From Shinella sp. UYSO24 (GTDB taxonomy: Bacteria > Pseudomonadota > Alphaproteobacteria > Rhizobiales > Rhizobiaceae): DNA of 64,000 bases. The position numbers and the translations under genes are program-made. Under the pieces are notes generated by a model. That model made no database searches. It was given only the letters and a program-made list of their open reading frames with translations, and was not told the DNA's origin. Every line of letters begins with the position of its first letter. Positions within the stretch are counted from its first letter, which is position 1. Of this stretch, positions 39,084-49,861 are shown in pieces. Where the stretch lies: NCBI GenBank assembly GCA_902167985.1, contig CABHNZ010000003.1:418313-482312 (forward strand). Direction: 5' to 3'.

Positions 39084-40597
39084 TCAGCCCAGATCGTCAG
39101 GCAGAACGCCGGCCGGGATGTTCTGGTAGCTGACCGGCCGCAGGAAACGGCGGATCGACATGGTACCGACCGAGGTCGCGCCGAAATTGGTGCTGGCCGG
39201 GTAGGGGCCGCCGTGAACCATGGAATCCACCACTTCGACACCCGTCGGGAAGCCGTTGACCAGCACGCGGCCGGCTTTGCGTTCCAGAACCGGCAGAAGC
39301 TTGCGGGCAAGCGCCGTGTCGCCATCGACCATCTGCATGGTCGCCGTCAGCTGGCCCTCAAAACCCTTGGCAAGACCGATCATGTCATCGCCTGCCGGAA
39401 CCCGGACGACGAGGCCGAGCGGACCAAAGACTTCTTCCGACAGCGCATGGTCTTCCATGAAGGCTTCCGCATCGACCTCATAGAGGTTCGGCGAGCATTC
39501 GCGGCCGTTGCTTTCCGTCGTGTAGACGGCACGTACGGAGTTGCGCTCGTCGAAACGGGCCTTGCCGTCGCGATAGGCTTTGGCCATGCCGTTGGTCAGC
39601 ATGACCTGCGGGCCGACCTTCTTCAGCGCCTCGGCCGTGGCCGAGATGAACTGGTCGCCCGCATCGCCCTTCGGCACGACGGCGATGCCGGGATTGGTGC
39701 AGAACTGTCCCGCACCCATGGTGAGCGAGCCCGCCCAGCCGGCACCGAGATCCGCTGCCTTGGTGTTCAGCGCTTCCGGCAGCACGAACATCGGGTTGAC
39801 CGAACCGAGTTCACCGAAGAACGGGATCGGCTCCGGCCGCTGCGCGCAAAGATCGAACAGGCACGACCGCCGCCGAGCGAACCGGTAAAGCCGACCGCCT
39901 TGATGAACGGGTGCTGCACCAGCGCATGGCCGACATCGCGGCGTCCGCCCTGGATCAGCGAGAAGACGCCCGGATGGATGCCGGTCTTCCGGATGGCGGC
40001 ATGAATGGCTTCGGCGACGATTTCGCTGGTGCCGGGATGCGCCGAATGCGCCTTCACGACAACCGGGCAGCCGGCAGCAAGGGCAGCGGCCGTATCGCCA
40101 CCGGCCGTCGAAAAGGCGAGCGGGAAGTTCGAGGCGCCGAAAACGGCGACCGGACCGATCGGCCGCTGCATCAGGCGCAGTTCAGGCCGGGGAGCCGGCT
40201 GGCGATCGGGCAGGGCGGCATCGTGGCGGCGGTCGAGATATTCGCCCTTCTCGATATGGCTGGCAAACAGGCGCAGCTGGCCGGTCGTGCGGCCACGCTC
40301 GCCCTGCAGGCGGGCCTGCGGCAGACCCGTTTCGGCGCTGCCTATTTCGGTGATCGCCTCGCCGCGTGCCTCGATCTCGTCGGCAATCGCATTGAGGAAT
40401 GCGGCGCGCTCAGCGCGGGTCGAATAGCCGTAGCTCCAGAACGCGTCTTCCGCCGCCTCGCAGGCGCGGTTGACGAGGTCGACGGTGCCGACGGAAAACG
40501 AGAAGATCTCGCCATGCGCCGGTTCATTCTCGAACCTGTCCTTCGTCTCGGTCCACTCGCCGGCAATGAGGTGGCGTCCGTGCGGCTTGAAAGTCAT
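39084..40597 (-). CDS. Ketoglutarate-semialdehyde (2,5-dioxovalerate) dehydrogenase (frameshifted)
   Basis: About 504 residues after repair, aldehyde dehydrogenase superfamily, KGSADH branch. Visible are RPIGPVAVFGASNFPLAFST, VVKAHSAHPGTSEIVAEAI, FTGSLGGGRA, the catalytic Cys in GAGQFCTNPG and SEEVFGPLGLVV. It oxidises 2-ketoglutarate semialdehyde to 2-ketoglutarate, the last step of non-phosphorylative pentonate and hexarate routes. It is the third gene of the leftward operon with the dehydratase and RraA-like lyase. A C is missing near 39862 (CGTGCCTGTTC for CGTGCCCTGTTC), so the part holding the catalytic Glu region is in a second frame. Confidence 0.9.
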
Positions 40598-40660
40598 CGA
40601 GTACTCCTTTTCCCATTTCGATAAGGCTGCGCGGGCAAAGATGCCCGCGCCGCAAACCAG

Positions 40661-41389
40661 TCAGCGGCCGTTTTTCAGGCGCCAGGCTTCGTACTTCTCC
40701 CGGTACTCGTCCTTGGTCTGCGGATAGAGGCCGATAATAGCCTCGCCTGCCTTCACTTGTTCAAGCACAAAATCTTCATAGCTCTCCATTCCTGTGCATT
40801 CTTCGGCAATTTCCTCTGCCAGATGCGCGGGAACCACCATCACGCCGTCGCGGTCGCCCACCATCACGTCGCCGGGAAAGACGGCAACATCGCCGCAGGA
40901 GATCGGCACGTTGATATCCATCGCCTCATGCAGCGTCAGATTGGTCGGCGCCGACGGGCGGGCGTGATAGGATGGCATGTCGAGCGCGCCGATACCTTCG
41001 GCATCACGAAAGCCGCCATCGGAGACGACACCGGCCGCACCACGCAGGGCGAGCCGGGTGATGAGGATGGACCCGGCCGAGGCGGCGCGGGCATCCTTGC
41101 GGGCATCCATCACCAGAACATGGCCGGGCGGGCAGGTTTCCATCGCCACGCGCTGCGGGTGGTCGGCATTGCGGAAGACGGTGATCGGATTGCGATCCTC
41201 GCGCGCCACGATGTAGCGCAGCGTAAAAGCCTGGCCGACCATGGTCTCGGCCTTGGGGGCAACCGGCACGACGCCCTGGATGAACTGGTTGCGCAGGCCG
41301 CGCTTGAACAGTGCCGTCGCAATCGAGGCCGTCGAGATCTTCTTGTACTTGGCGCGCGTGGCGTCGGAGAGAACGTAGTCAGTCATCAT
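40661..41389 (-). CDS. RraA-like / HMG-aldolase family protein
   Basis: 242 residues. The family pattern ARAASAGSILITRLALRGAA followed by GVVSDGGFRD gives the DGG-x-RD metal and substrate residues of the class II pyruvate aldolases (4-hydroxy-4-methyl-2-oxoglutarate aldolase type), so this is more likely an enzyme than an RNase E regulator. It lies between the dehydratase (5-base gap) and KGSADH genes. In that position it could supply the missing step between 2-keto-3-deoxy sugar acid and semialdehyde, or an aldol cleavage; this is inference. Either of two adjacent ATGs (41389 or 41386) may start it. The frame is intact. Confidence 0.85.
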   Translation of the reverse strand: MMTDYVLSDATRAKYKKISTASIATALFKRGLRNQFIQGVVPVAPKAETMVGQAFTLRYIVAREDRNPITVFRNADHPQRVAMETCPPGHVLVMDARKDARAASAGSILITRLALRGAAGVVSDGGFRDAEGIGALDMPSYHARPSAPTNLTLHEAMDINVPISCGDVAVFPGDVMVGDRDGVMVVPAHLAEEIAEECTGMESYEDFVLEQVKAGEAIIGLYPQTKDEYREKYEAWRLKNGR

Positions 41390-41394
41390 TCACC

Positions 41395-43127
41395 TCAGAA
41401 AATGTCGGGTTCGCCCGCGTTGCGGCCGAAATCGGTTTGCAGGAAGTCGAAATCGCAGCCCTGATCGGCCTGCGTCACATGACGGGAGAACATCCAGCCG
41501 TAGCCCCGCTGGAAGCGCGGCTCGGGCGCAAGCCAGGCGGCACGGCGACGGTCCAGCTCCTCGGCATCGACCAGCATGTCGAGCCGGCGAGCGGGAAGAT
41601 CGAGCCGGACGGTATCGCCGGTTTTCAGAAGCGCGAGCGGGCCGCCGACATAGCTTTCCGGCGAGACATGCAGCACGCAGCGCCGTAGGATGTGCCGGAC
41701 ATGCGGGCATCGGAAATCCGCAGCATGTCGCGGTGGCCCTTTTTGATCAGCGCCTTGGGGATGGGCAGCATGCCCCATTCGGGAAAGCCGGGGCCGCCCT
41801 GCGGTCCGGCATTGCGCAGAACGAGAACATGGTCGGGCGTGACATCGAGATATTCGTCGTCGATCGCCTTCTTCATCTCCGGGTAGCTGTCGAAGACCAG
41901 GGCCGGACCTTCATGGACATGATATTTCGGATCGCAGGCGGCCGGCTTGATGACCGCGCCATCGGGACACAGATTGCCGCGCAGCACGGCAAGCGAGCCC
42001 TCGTGATAGACCGGGTTGGAAAGCGGCCGGATCACATCGTCATTATAGACCTTGGCGCCTTCGAGGTTCTCGCCCATGGTCTTGCCGGTCACGGTCATGA
42101 CGGAGAGATCGAGGCGATCCTCGATCTGCTTCATTAGCGCGCGCAGGCCGCCGGCATAGTAGAAATCCTCCATCAGATAGTCCTTGCCGGAGGGGCGGAC
42201 ATTGGCGATGAGCGGCGTAACACGGCCAAGCTCGTCGAGATCGTCCAGCGTCAGCGGCACGCCGGCACGCCGGGCCATTGCGATCAGATGGACGACGGCA
42301 TTGGTGGAGCAGCCGGTGGCCATGGCAACGATCGCCGCATTGCGGCAGCCGCCATCGGTGATGATTTTTTCCGGTGTCAGATCTTCCCAGACCATGGCGA
42401 CGGCGCGGCGGCCGCAATCGGCACCCATCCGCTGGTGGTTGGCATCCACCGCAGGGATGGAGGAGGCGCCGGGAAGTGTTAGGCCCATGGCATCGGCGAT
42501 CGCGGTCATGGTCGAGGCCGTGCCCATCGTCATGCAGGTGCCGGCGGAGCGGGCGATACCGCCCTGAACGCCGATCCATTCCTCGTCCGAAATATTGCCG
42601 GCACGGCGCTCGTCCCAGTATTTCCAGGCATCCGAGCCGGAACCGAGGATTTTTCCGGCGTAATTGCCGCGCAGCATCGGGCCGGCCGGTAGATAGATCA
42701 TCGGCACGCCTGCCGAGATCGCACCCATGACGAGGCCGGGCGTGGTCTTGTCGCAGCCGCCCATCAGCACCACGCCATCGAGCGGATGCGAACGGATCAT
42801 CTCTTCCGTCTCCATCGCCAGCATGTTGCGGTAGAGCATGGAGGTCGGCTTGGTGAAACTCTCGTCGACCGAAAGCGACGGCATTTCGACGGGAAAACCG
42901 CCGGCCTGCAGCACGCCACGCTTCACGTCCTGCACGCGCTCCTTGAAATGCGCGTGACAGGTGTTGAGCTCCGACCAGGTGTTGAGAATGCCGATCACCG
43001 GCTTGCCTTGGTATTCTTCATCGGAATAGCCGAGCTGCATCATGCGCGACCGATGTCCGAAACTGCGCAGGTCGTCGGGGGCATACCACCGGGCCGAACG
43101 CAGGGTTTCAGGTGTCTTCTTGCTCAT
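41395..43127 (-). CDS. IlvD/Edd family sugar-acid dehydratase (L-arabonate/D-xylonate type; frameshifted)
   Basis: About 577 residues after repair. Signature features are NTWSELNTCHAHF, the Fe-S Cys in LMGGCDKTTPG, TCMTMGTASTM and a C-terminal RISDARMSGTSYGA. This branch dehydrates pentonates such as L-arabonate or D-xylonate, or hexonates, to 2-keto-3-deoxy acids. It is the first gene of the leftward operon and is preceded by the palindrome at 43253-43268. A C is missing near 41682 (GGCGCTGCGTG for GGCGCCTGCGTG), which displaces the last ~95 residues (CVLHVSPESYVGGPLALL onwards) into another frame. Confidence 0.9.
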
Positions 43128-43252
43128 TGTCCTTCAGCCTCTTTTCAAGCCGGTCCCGGCGATTGCGGCTGCCGGGGTTTCATCTGCACCACATGGCCCG
43201 GAACGCCTTTTGAGGGAGGCATGTTTGAGAGCGATGCAAAGGGCTTCTTATG

Positions 43253-43268
43253 TACTAATGTTTTAGTG
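43253..43268. promoter_or_regulatory. Palindrome TACTAATGTTTTAGTG, candidate operator of the dehydratase operon
   Basis: ACTAA and TTAGT are perfectly symmetric around a 4-base spacer. It lies about 125 bases before the dehydratase start codon. The half-sites match those at 35559-35584 and 43813-43830, indicating one regulator for the block. Confidence 0.6.
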
Positions 43269-43527
43269 GCTTGCTTGCAAGTGGGTGTTGTCGCCTCGGG
43301 AGAACCGGGCGGCGAACAAGTTCGGCGCGTCTTCTCCACCGGTTTTGATAGGCTGTCCTAGTGCAAGTCTCTTCTGCGTCCAGTTGTGCCGCAGCCTCGT
43401 CCCATGATTTGATGCCTCGAAGGCTATGCCGACGACGATCATCCTCAGCATCCGGGAGAAAATGATCCGGATGCGAAAATCCTGCGATTCTGACCGGTCA
43501 GGCATTCCCTGCAAGCAAAACACCGGT

Positions 43528-43767
43528 CTAGGCATTGCCGCCGGAAAACGGGCTGAAGACGATACCGGGGCCTCCGGTCCGTCCCCTCCCGGACCTGCTC
43601 GCGATCACCGCCTCTACTTTGGCAGCATGGAAAGCGTGACGGAGCGGCGGCCGACAACGAGCGGTGGAAATTCCGACTTTGCCCTGCGTGGCCGGCATTA
43701 GGGTCGGCAGTGCGAATTTTCTAGCCGCAGCGGCAATAGCGGCGGCCGCCTGAGCGATCTGGCTCAT
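43528..43767 (-). CDS. Doubtful small ORF, 79 residues
   Basis: From the ATG at 43767, which has a GGAGGAAG ribosome-binding site nine bases upstream, the frame reads MSQIAQAAAAIAAAARKFAL and then loses any family-like character before stopping at 43528. The candidate operator 43813-43830 sits 46 bases upstream, as if a real regulated gene started here. It may be the 5' end of a degraded or frameshifted gene. No function is proposed, and the ORF could be spurious. Confidence 0.25.
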   Translation of the reverse strand: MSQIAQAAAAIAAAARKFALPTLMPATQGKVGISTARCRPPLRHAFHAAKVEAVIASRSGRGRTGGPGIVFSPFSGGNA

Positions 43768-43812
43768 GATATCTTCCTCCAAGCGCGCCTCCTCGCGCGC
43801 GATGCCGACAGT

Positions 43813-43830
43813 ACACTAAAGCATCAGTGT
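43813..43830. promoter_or_regulatory. Palindrome ACACTAAAGCATCAGTGT, third copy of the shared operator
   Basis: ACACT/AGTGT arms extend to ACACTAA and TCAGTGT around AGCA, with one mismatch. It is 46 bases upstream of the doubtful ORF start at 43767 on the minus strand. It shares half-sites with the operators at 35559 and 43253. Confidence 0.55.
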
Positions 43831-44032
43831 TTCAATAGGCTGATGCCTACGGGCCTGCAGAGAGGCGAAGGGGCGGGAGGCGAAGAGAGAAGGGGCATTG
43901 TCAGCAGACAATCGGCAGCACTGTGCTGCTGCGGGCCGCATGCGGAACGTCGGCTTCGCAGCTTTGGCGCTCCGCCGGGCGATGCTTATGGATCTCATCC
44001 GGCCGCTGCGGTGAGGGAGCGGCCGGATGCAG

Positions 44033-44757
44033 TCAAACGGCGAGGAAGCCGCCGTCGACCGCGAGAACGGCACCGTTGACCATGCTCGTGTCGTCCGAAA
44101 GCAGCGTGGCGATCGTCCTTGCCACATCGTCCACCTCGGCAAATCGGCCGATGGGATGACGCACCATCATTGGCGCGGATTTTTCCGGATCGCTCCATGC
44201 GGCCATGGCAAGTTCGGTGAGTGTGATCGTTGGAGCAACCGCGTTGACGCGGATGCCATAGGGGCCGAACTCCTTGGCGAGTACACGCGTCGCGCCTTCA
44301 AGGCCTGCCTTCGAAGCGGCATAGCAAAGATGTTCCGTAAAGCCGCGATGGCCTGCGATTGATGTAATATTGACGATCGCGCCGCCACCACCGGCTGCCG
44401 GCGCGCAATGCCGAATTCCTGGCAGGCGATCAGCGCCGCGCGCAGGTTGATGCCCATGACGGCCTCATAGCCGGCATCGGTCATATCGAAACTGCTTTCG
44501 AGCACGTTGATGCCGGCGCTGTTGATCAGGAAATCCGCCGTTCCCGCCTCGGCCATCGCGGCCCTTGCCGCCTTGGCGTCACCGAGATCGACGGTGATCG
44601 AGCGTGCGCCGATTTCTGCGCGAAGGCTTTCCAAATCGCTTGCCGTGCGGCTGAGTGCAATCACGTCGGCGCCGCGTTCCGCCATGATCCTGGCGCAGGC
44701 CCGGCCGATCCCCTTGCCGGCACCGGTGATGATGACCGATTTTCCCGAAAACTGCAT
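44033..44757 (-). CDS. SDR family oxidoreductase, last gene of the polyol operon (frameshifted)
   Basis: About 241 residues after repair. The cofactor loop is TGAGKGIG, NSAGIN follows the central Asp region and the catalytic YAASK is present in the repaired frame (LCYAASKAGL), ending VDGGFLAV. It is a classical short-chain dehydrogenase, probably acting on a sugar alcohol or sugar. It lies 55 bases after the pentulokinase gene, within the leftward polyol operon. A G is missing near 44396 (CAGCCGGTGG for CAGCCGGGTGG), before the catalytic Tyr. The substrate is not determined. Confidence 0.85.
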
Positions 44758-44812
44758 GTCCGTCTCCTCCCGTGCGTTCGCCATAAAAGGCGTCGACGCC
44801 TGTCTTCGATGA

Positions 44813-46446
44813 TCAATGTTTTGCCGCAGCAATCAGCGGCGTCAGGTCGCGGCGCAGTTCGCGCGCCAGAGCCTGCAATTTGAGAAAGGCCTGATAGCGG
44901 GCCTCGTGCAGCGCCCGGATCGGACCTAAGGCCGGTACGGCACGGCCCGCAACCGCGGACATGGCCGGCATCGCCGCCTGAAGGTCGCCATGAAGGCCGG
45001 ATGCGACGGCGGCGAGCATTGCGGAACCGAGCAGCACCGGCTCCGGGCTCTGCGTGACTTCGACCGGCAAGCCGGTCGCATCGGCGAGGATCTGCCGCGT
45101 CAGCGGGTGCGTGCCGGCGCCGCCCGAGACGGAAATGGTCGAGATCGGCACCCCGTTAGCGCTCTGTGTGTCGATGATCTGGCGAAGCCCGTAGCCAAGC
45201 CCGCAGAGCCCGGCGACATAAAGCGCCACAAGGCTCTCAGTGCCCGTCTCCATGCCGAGCCCGCCGATCAGCGCGCGTGCCGAAGGGTCGGCAAACGGGG
45301 CGCGATTGCCGAGAAATTCCGGAATGACATTGATCTGGCCGGCAATCAGAACGGCATCCGACGGATCGGCAACCTCGGCCAGAGCCCGGTCGGCCAGCCA
45401 CTGCGCCAGCCCCATGCCGTATGATGCAGCCTCGTGCCGGGCCTTGTCGCTTGCCGGATGATGGAGGATCAGCTGGTCGATCGCGGCACCCGCCGCCGAC
45501 TGGCCGCCCTCGTTGAGCCACAGACCCGGCACCATGGCCGAATAATAGGGGCCCCAGACACCCGGCACGAAACTCTTTTCTTTCGTGCTCGTCATCGTGC
45601 AGGAGGAGGTGCCGAAGACATAGCCGAGGCATGCGGTGGCATCCTCGGCGCCGCCTCTGGCCGCCACCGTTCCGAGACCACCGGCATGGGCGTCGATCAG
45701 GCCCGCGGCTACGGCCGTCCCCGGCTTCAATCCCATGGCCGAAGCCGCCTCCGCCGTCAGGCGCTGCCGAGCGCCGTGCCGGGGTGAACGACGCTCTGGC
45801 CGATCCGGGTAAAACCATTGTCGGCAAGGTCGCCTAGGCCGATCCTTTGGAAATAGCTGGCATCCCAGCTTTCCTCATGGGCGAGATAGGTCCATTTGCA
45901 GGTCAGCGTGCAGGAGGAACGGTCGCGCGCGCCGGTTGCCTGAAAGGTCAGGAAATCCGTGAGGTCGAAGAAATCGCTGGCGGATGTGTAGATCTCGGGA
46001 CGATTTTCTTTCAGCCAGAGAAGTTTTGGCGTCTCCATCTCCGGCGAGATGACGCCGCCGACATAATCCAGCACCCGGTGGCCGGTGGCGTTGATCCGCT
46101 CTGCCTGCCCGATGGCGCGATGATCCATCCAGACGATCACGTCGCGCTCGGGATGGGCGGGATCGCCGACACCGCCGCTCGCGCCATGGACGACCAGCGA
46201 GCAGGTGGCATCGAAGCCGATACCGACGATCTCCTCCGGTGCGACCTTTGCCGAAGACACGGCATGGCGCACGCTGTCGCAGACGGCGGCCCAGATCTCG
46301 GCACTCGATTGCTCCACATGGCCGTCGTCATTGCGGAAAAGCGTGATGTCGTGCTTGGCGGATGCAATCAGGGCGCCGCTCTGATCAAACACGCCTGCGC
46401 GCGCCGAGCCGGTGCCGACATCGATGCCGATGAGATATTGTGCCAT
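44813..46446 (-). CDS. FGGY-family pentulose kinase (D-ribulokinase-like; frameshifted)
   Basis: About 544 residues after repair, the usual length for FGGY pentulokinases. The ATPase starts YLIGIDVGTGSARAGVFD, and GIGFDATCSLVV, VWMDHRAIGQAERIN, AAGLIDAHAGGLGT and VSGGAGTHPLTRQILAD match the ribulokinase-like branch. It would phosphorylate D-ribulose made by the neighbouring ribitol dehydrogenase, sending carbon to the pentose phosphate pathway. A G is missing near 45763 (GGCAGCGCCTGA for GGCAGCGGCCTGA), creating a premature TGA. It starts 79 bases after the ribitol dehydrogenase gene. Confidence 0.9.
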
Positions 46447-46525
46447 GGGGTCTTCCACCTTGCTTGTCATCGTCGCGCCGGGCCGCAGAGATAGTCTCCC
46501 GGCCCGCGCGATAGTCTCTGCGCTA

Positions 46526-47257
46526 TCAGACGCGATCGAAATTCGTCGGCAGGACGAGCATGTCGCGGATCGTGACGTTGCGATTGCGGGTGAGGATATA
46601 TTCCACCGCATCGGCCACTTCGCTCGGGTCGATCAGGCTGCCGGATTCCTTCGCCTTGCGCAGGTTCTCTTCCGGCCAGTCAGCCAGAAGCGCCGAGACG
46701 ACCGGGCCGGGCGAAACCTGCGAGACACGCACGCCATGCGGGATCATCTGGCGGCGCATCGTCTGCACGAAGCAGGTGATCGCCCATTTCGAGCCGGCAT
46801 AGACGGGTTCCCAATAGGTCGGGAAATGCCCGGCGATCGAGCAGGTGACGACGATATCGCCGGTCTTGCGCTCGCTCATATGCGGAACGACGGCATGGAC
46901 GTTCTTCATCACGGCATTGATGTTGAGGTTCAGCATCTTGTCGATGGCTTCGGCGGTCGTCTCGGTCAGGTCGCCGCCGATATAGGTGCCGGCATTGCAG
47001 TAGAGAATGTCGATATGATCGACCTTCTTGAGGATCTCCGGCACCATGGCGGCGCAGCTTTCAGGATCGAGAAGGTTCGTCACCTGGGCGATCGCCTTGT
47101 CGCCGAATTTCGCCACCAGTTCATTGAGGCTCTTCTCGTTCCAGTCGACCATCACCACGGTTGCGCCGATGGAGAGCAGCTTTTCCGTGGTGGCGAGACC
47201 GATGCCCGAGGCGGCGCCGGTAATGACTGCAATCTTGCCTTCCAGCGATTGCGACAT
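46526..47257 (-). CDS. rbtD: Ribitol 2-dehydrogenase (SDR)
   Basis: The ATG at 47257, after an AGGAGAA ribosome-binding site, gives 243 residues. The cofactor loop is TGAASGIG, CNAGTYIGGDL follows, the catalytic Tyr-Lys is in PVYAGSKWAI, and GPVVSALLADWPEENL plus the C-terminal VTIRDMLVLPTNFD are characteristic of ribitol 2-dehydrogenases. It oxidises ribitol to D-ribulose with NAD+. It is flanked by the RbsC-like permease gene and a pentulokinase gene, the expected partners. The frame is intact. Activity on other pentitols is possible. Confidence 0.9.
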   Translation of the reverse strand: MSQSLEGKIAVITGAASGIGLATTEKLLSIGATVVMVDWNEKSLNELVAKFGDKAIAQVTNLLDPESCAAMVPEILKKVDHIDILYCNAGTYIGGDLTETTAEAIDKMLNLNINAVMKNVHAVVPHMSERKTGDIVVTCSIAGHFPTYWEPVYAGSKWAITCFVQTMRRQMIPHGVRVSQVSPGPVVSALLADWPEENLRKAKESGSLIDPSEVADAVEYILTRNRNVTIRDMLVLPTNFDRV

Positions 47258-47313
47258 GCGTGTTCTCCTTTGATGTCTCTCTTTGGAAATGGTGGAGGAA
47301 ATGGTTGACGTGT

Positions 47314-48300
47314 TCAGCGCCATTCGCGGGCGATGTAGATGGCGAGAAGGATGATGAAGCCGCGGATGATGTCCTGCAGGTAGGGGTTGATCCCCATCAG
47401 GTTGAGGCCGTTGTTGAGGATGCCGAGAAGGACTGCGCCGATCAGCGTGCCGAGGATCAGGCCGCGGCCGCCGGCAATCGCCGTGCCGCCGAGCACGACG
47501 GCCGCAATCGCATCGAGCTCGAAGCCGACGCCGGCATTCGGCTGGCCGGACATGAGACGGCCGGTCAGAATGATTGCCGCGATGCTGGCGGTAATGCCGG
47601 AGATCACATAGACGGCAAGCTTGATCCGGCCGGTCTTGACGCCGGAAAGCTTGGCCGCCGTCTCATTGCCGCCGATCGCATAGACATGCCGGCCGAAAGG
47701 CGTTCTTTCCAGGAGAACCCAGGCGATCGCATAGACGACGACCATGACGATGACCGGCACCGGAATGATGCCGATACGGCCGACGCCGAACCACGAGATC
47801 CACGAGGGCAGGCCGGAAATCGGGTAGCCGCCGGAATAGATGAGGCCGGCACCACGGGCGATGCCCATGGTGGCGAGCGTCACGATGATCGCCGGCATCC
47901 GCCCCCAGGCGACGAGCAGGCCGTTGAACAGGCCAAGACCGATGCCGATGCCGACGCCGGCGAGAAGCCCGAGCCAGCCGGGCACGCCGAAATGCACCAT
48001 CAGCCCCGCCGCCATCGTGCCGGCCAGCGCCATGACGGCGCCGACCGAGAGGTCGATGCCGCCGGTCAGGATGACGAAGGTCATGCCGACGGCGAGCACC
48101 GCGACGATCGAGACCTGTCGCAGGACGTTCATGATGTTGGAAACCGAGAAGAAATTGTCGGACGCAAAGCCCATCAGGATCGAGACAACGATCAGGCCGG
48201 CAAGCGGCAGGGCGAGCGGCGACCTGATCGCCGATTTCCAAAAGGGTGTGCCGGTGCTCTTTGCCCGGACTTCGGTTGCGATTTGCGCATCATGCGACAT
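47314..48300 (-). CDS. RbsC-like sugar/polyol ABC permease
   Basis: 328 residues, about nine hydrophobic spans, BPD_transp_2 family ([20 protein letters not shown], then [16 protein letters not shown] and [20 protein letters not shown]). It forms the membrane channel for the RbsA-like ATPase, whose 3' end overlaps this gene's start by 11 bases. With rbtD and the kinase downstream, the cargo is likely ribitol or another pentitol. The frame is intact. Confidence 0.94.
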   Translation of the reverse strand: MSHDAQIATEVRAKSTGTPFWKSAIRSPLALPLAGLIVVSILMGFASDNFFSVSNIMNVLRQVSIVAVLAVGMTFVILTGGIDLSVGAVMALAGTMAAGLMVHFGVPGWLGLLAGVGIGIGLGLFNGLLVAWGRMPAIIVTLATMGIARGAGLIYSGGYPISGLPSWISWFGVGRIGIIPVPVIVMVVVYAIAWVLLERTPFGRHVYAIGGNETAAKLSGVKTGRIKLAVYVISGITASIAAIILTGRLMSGQPNAGVGFELDAIAAVVLGGTAIAGGRGLILGTLIGAVLLGILNNGLNLMGINPYLQDIIRGFIILLAIYIAREWR

Positions 48301-49792
48301 GTCTGGTCCTCCCCGTCGTTGCGTGGGTCATGATTTCCTCCGAGGTGATGGCGTCGCCTTCGACCGTCGCGACGATGCCGCCCGACTTGAAGACGCAGAC
48401 GCGATCGGACATGCCGATGACTTCCGGCAGTTCCGAGGAGATCATGATGATCGAGTAGCCCTTGGCGGTGAATTCCCGCATGAGCTGGTAGATTTCGGTC
48501 TTGGCGCCGACATCGATGCCGTGTGTCGGCTCATCGAAAATCAGCACCTTCATCTGATGATTGATCCAGCGGGCGATGACGACCTTCTGCTGGTTGCCGC
48601 CCGAAAGCGTATCGACCCGCACATGCGCACCCGGCGCCTTCACCCGCACCTGTTTCATCGCCGTCTGCGTATCTTCCAGCTCCTTGCGCTGGTTGATGAA
48701 GAAATGGCCGAACAGGTATTTGCCGTAGTTGTTGAGCGAAACGTTCTGCAGGATCGAGAAACTGGTGATCAGGCCCTCGTCCTTGCGGCTCTCGGGCAGA
48801 AGGCCGATCCCCTGCGCCAGCGCCTCGGACGGATCGGCAAACCGCGTCTCGACACCGTTGAGCTTCAGTTTGCAGCGGCCGCCGGGATAGGCGCCGAGCA
48901 TGGAAAGCGCTGTCTCGGTGCGGCCCGAGCCGACAAGGCCAGCAAAGCCGAGGATCTCGCCGGAGCGAAGCGTGAAGCTCGAGACGGGCTTGCCCTTGGC
49001 GATCTGCACTTCCTCGACATCGAGAACGACCGGAGCGTTCGCAGCGATGGCAGGCTTGGCCGGAAAGCTGCTTTCGATCCGCCGTCCGACCATCATCTCG
49101 ACGAGCCGCGCCTGATCGACGTCCTTGACTTCACAGGAGCCGACGAGTTCGCCATCACGCAGCACGGTGATGCGGTCGCAGATCTCGAAGATCTCTTCCA
49201 GATGGTGCGAAATGAAGATGATCGCGACACCCTGGGCGCGCAGGCTGCGCATCACCTTGAAGAGATGCTCGACCTCGGCCGGGGTCAGCGTTGCCGTCGG
49301 CTCATCGAGCACGAGCACGCGCGCCTCAAGCGCCAGCGCCTTGGCAATCTCGACGAATTGCTGTTCGGCCACCGAAAGCGAGCGCACGGGAACATTGAGC
49401 GGAATATCGATGCCGAGTTGAGCGATGATCTCGCCGGCACGCTTGCGCATGGCCGCACGCTTCGTCAGCCCGAAAGCGTTCTTCATTTCGCGCGCCAGAA
49501 ACATGTTCTCGACGGCGTTCAGGTAAGGCACCAGCGAAAATTCCTGGAAGACGACGCCGATGCCGCTGTCGATCGCCTGATTGTAATCGGCAAACCGGCG
49601 GGTTTCGCCGTTCAGCCTGATCTCGCCTTCGCTCGGCTGAAGGATCCCGCAGAGGATCTTCATCAATGTCGATTTGCCCGCGCCGTTCTCGCCGAGCAGC
49701 GCATGCACCTCGCCGGCGCGCACGTCGAGATCGACGCCGTGCAGGACGGCGATCTTGCCGAAGCTCTTCTTGATCCCGCTCAGTTGCAGCAT
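48290..49792 (-). CDS. RbsA-like sugar/polyol ABC ATPase (tandem ATPase domains)
   Basis: The ATG at 49792 gives 500 residues with two ABC domains. The first has Walker [10 protein letters not shown] and signature [15 protein letters not shown], with Walker [12 protein letters not shown]; the second has the degenerate P-loop VGSGRTE and [15 protein letters not shown] with [11 protein letters not shown]. This is the carbohydrate uptake transporter-2 layout. It lies between the binding-protein and permease genes of the polyol importer. An upstream in-frame start at 49849 lacks support. The frame is intact. Confidence 0.95.
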   Translation of the reverse strand: MLQLSGIKKSFGKIAVLHGVDLDVRAGEVHALLGENGAGKSTLMKILCGILQPSEGEIRLNGETRRFADYNQAIDSGIGVVFQEFSLVPYLNAVENMFLAREMKNAFGLTKRAAMRKRAGEIIAQLGIDIPLNVPVRSLSVAEQQFVEIAKALALEARVLVLDEPTATLTPAEVEHLFKVMRSLRAQGVAIIFISHHLEEIFEICDRITVLRDGELVGSCEVKDVDQARLVEMMVGRRIESSFPAKPAIAANAPVVLDVEEVQIAKGKPVSSFTLRSGEILGFAGLVGSGRTETALSMLGAYPGGRCKLKLNGVETRFADPSEALAQGIGLLPESRKDEGLITSFSILQNVSLNNYGKYLFGHFFINQRKELEDTQTAMKQVRVKAPGAHVRVDTLSGGNQQKVVIARWINHQMKVLIFDEPTHGIDVGAKTEIYQLMREFTAKGYSIIMISSELPEVIGMSDRVCVFKSGGIVATVEGDAITSEEIMTHATTGRTRHVA

Positions 49793-49825
49793 CGTTTCCT
49801 CCCGCTTTGGGTCGTCATTGGAATT

Positions 49826-49847
49826 GCCCCCGCCCGAAGGCGAGGGC
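49826..49847 (-). promoter_or_regulatory. Intercistronic hairpin after the polyol-binding-protein gene
   Basis: GCCCCCGCC-CGAA-GGCGAGGGC forms a 9-base stem with one mismatch in the 69-base gap between the binding-protein and ATPase genes. No T run follows. Like the hairpin at 17896, it probably gives higher expression of the binding protein than of the downstream genes; this is inferred. Confidence 0.55.
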
Positions 49848-49861
49848 ACGCTTGGGAGGCG

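Larger units (their letters stand above)
43128..44032. other. Intergenic region between the dehydratase operon and the polyol operon end
   Basis: About 900 bases without a confident gene. It contains two palindromes of the shared family (43253-43268 and 43813-43830) and a doubtful leftward ORF (43528-43767). The open frames on the plus strand at 43426-43701 and 43843-44159 have no recognisable product and look like chance frames. The stretch could be the remains of a lost gene placed between the two operator copies. Confidence 0.45.
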
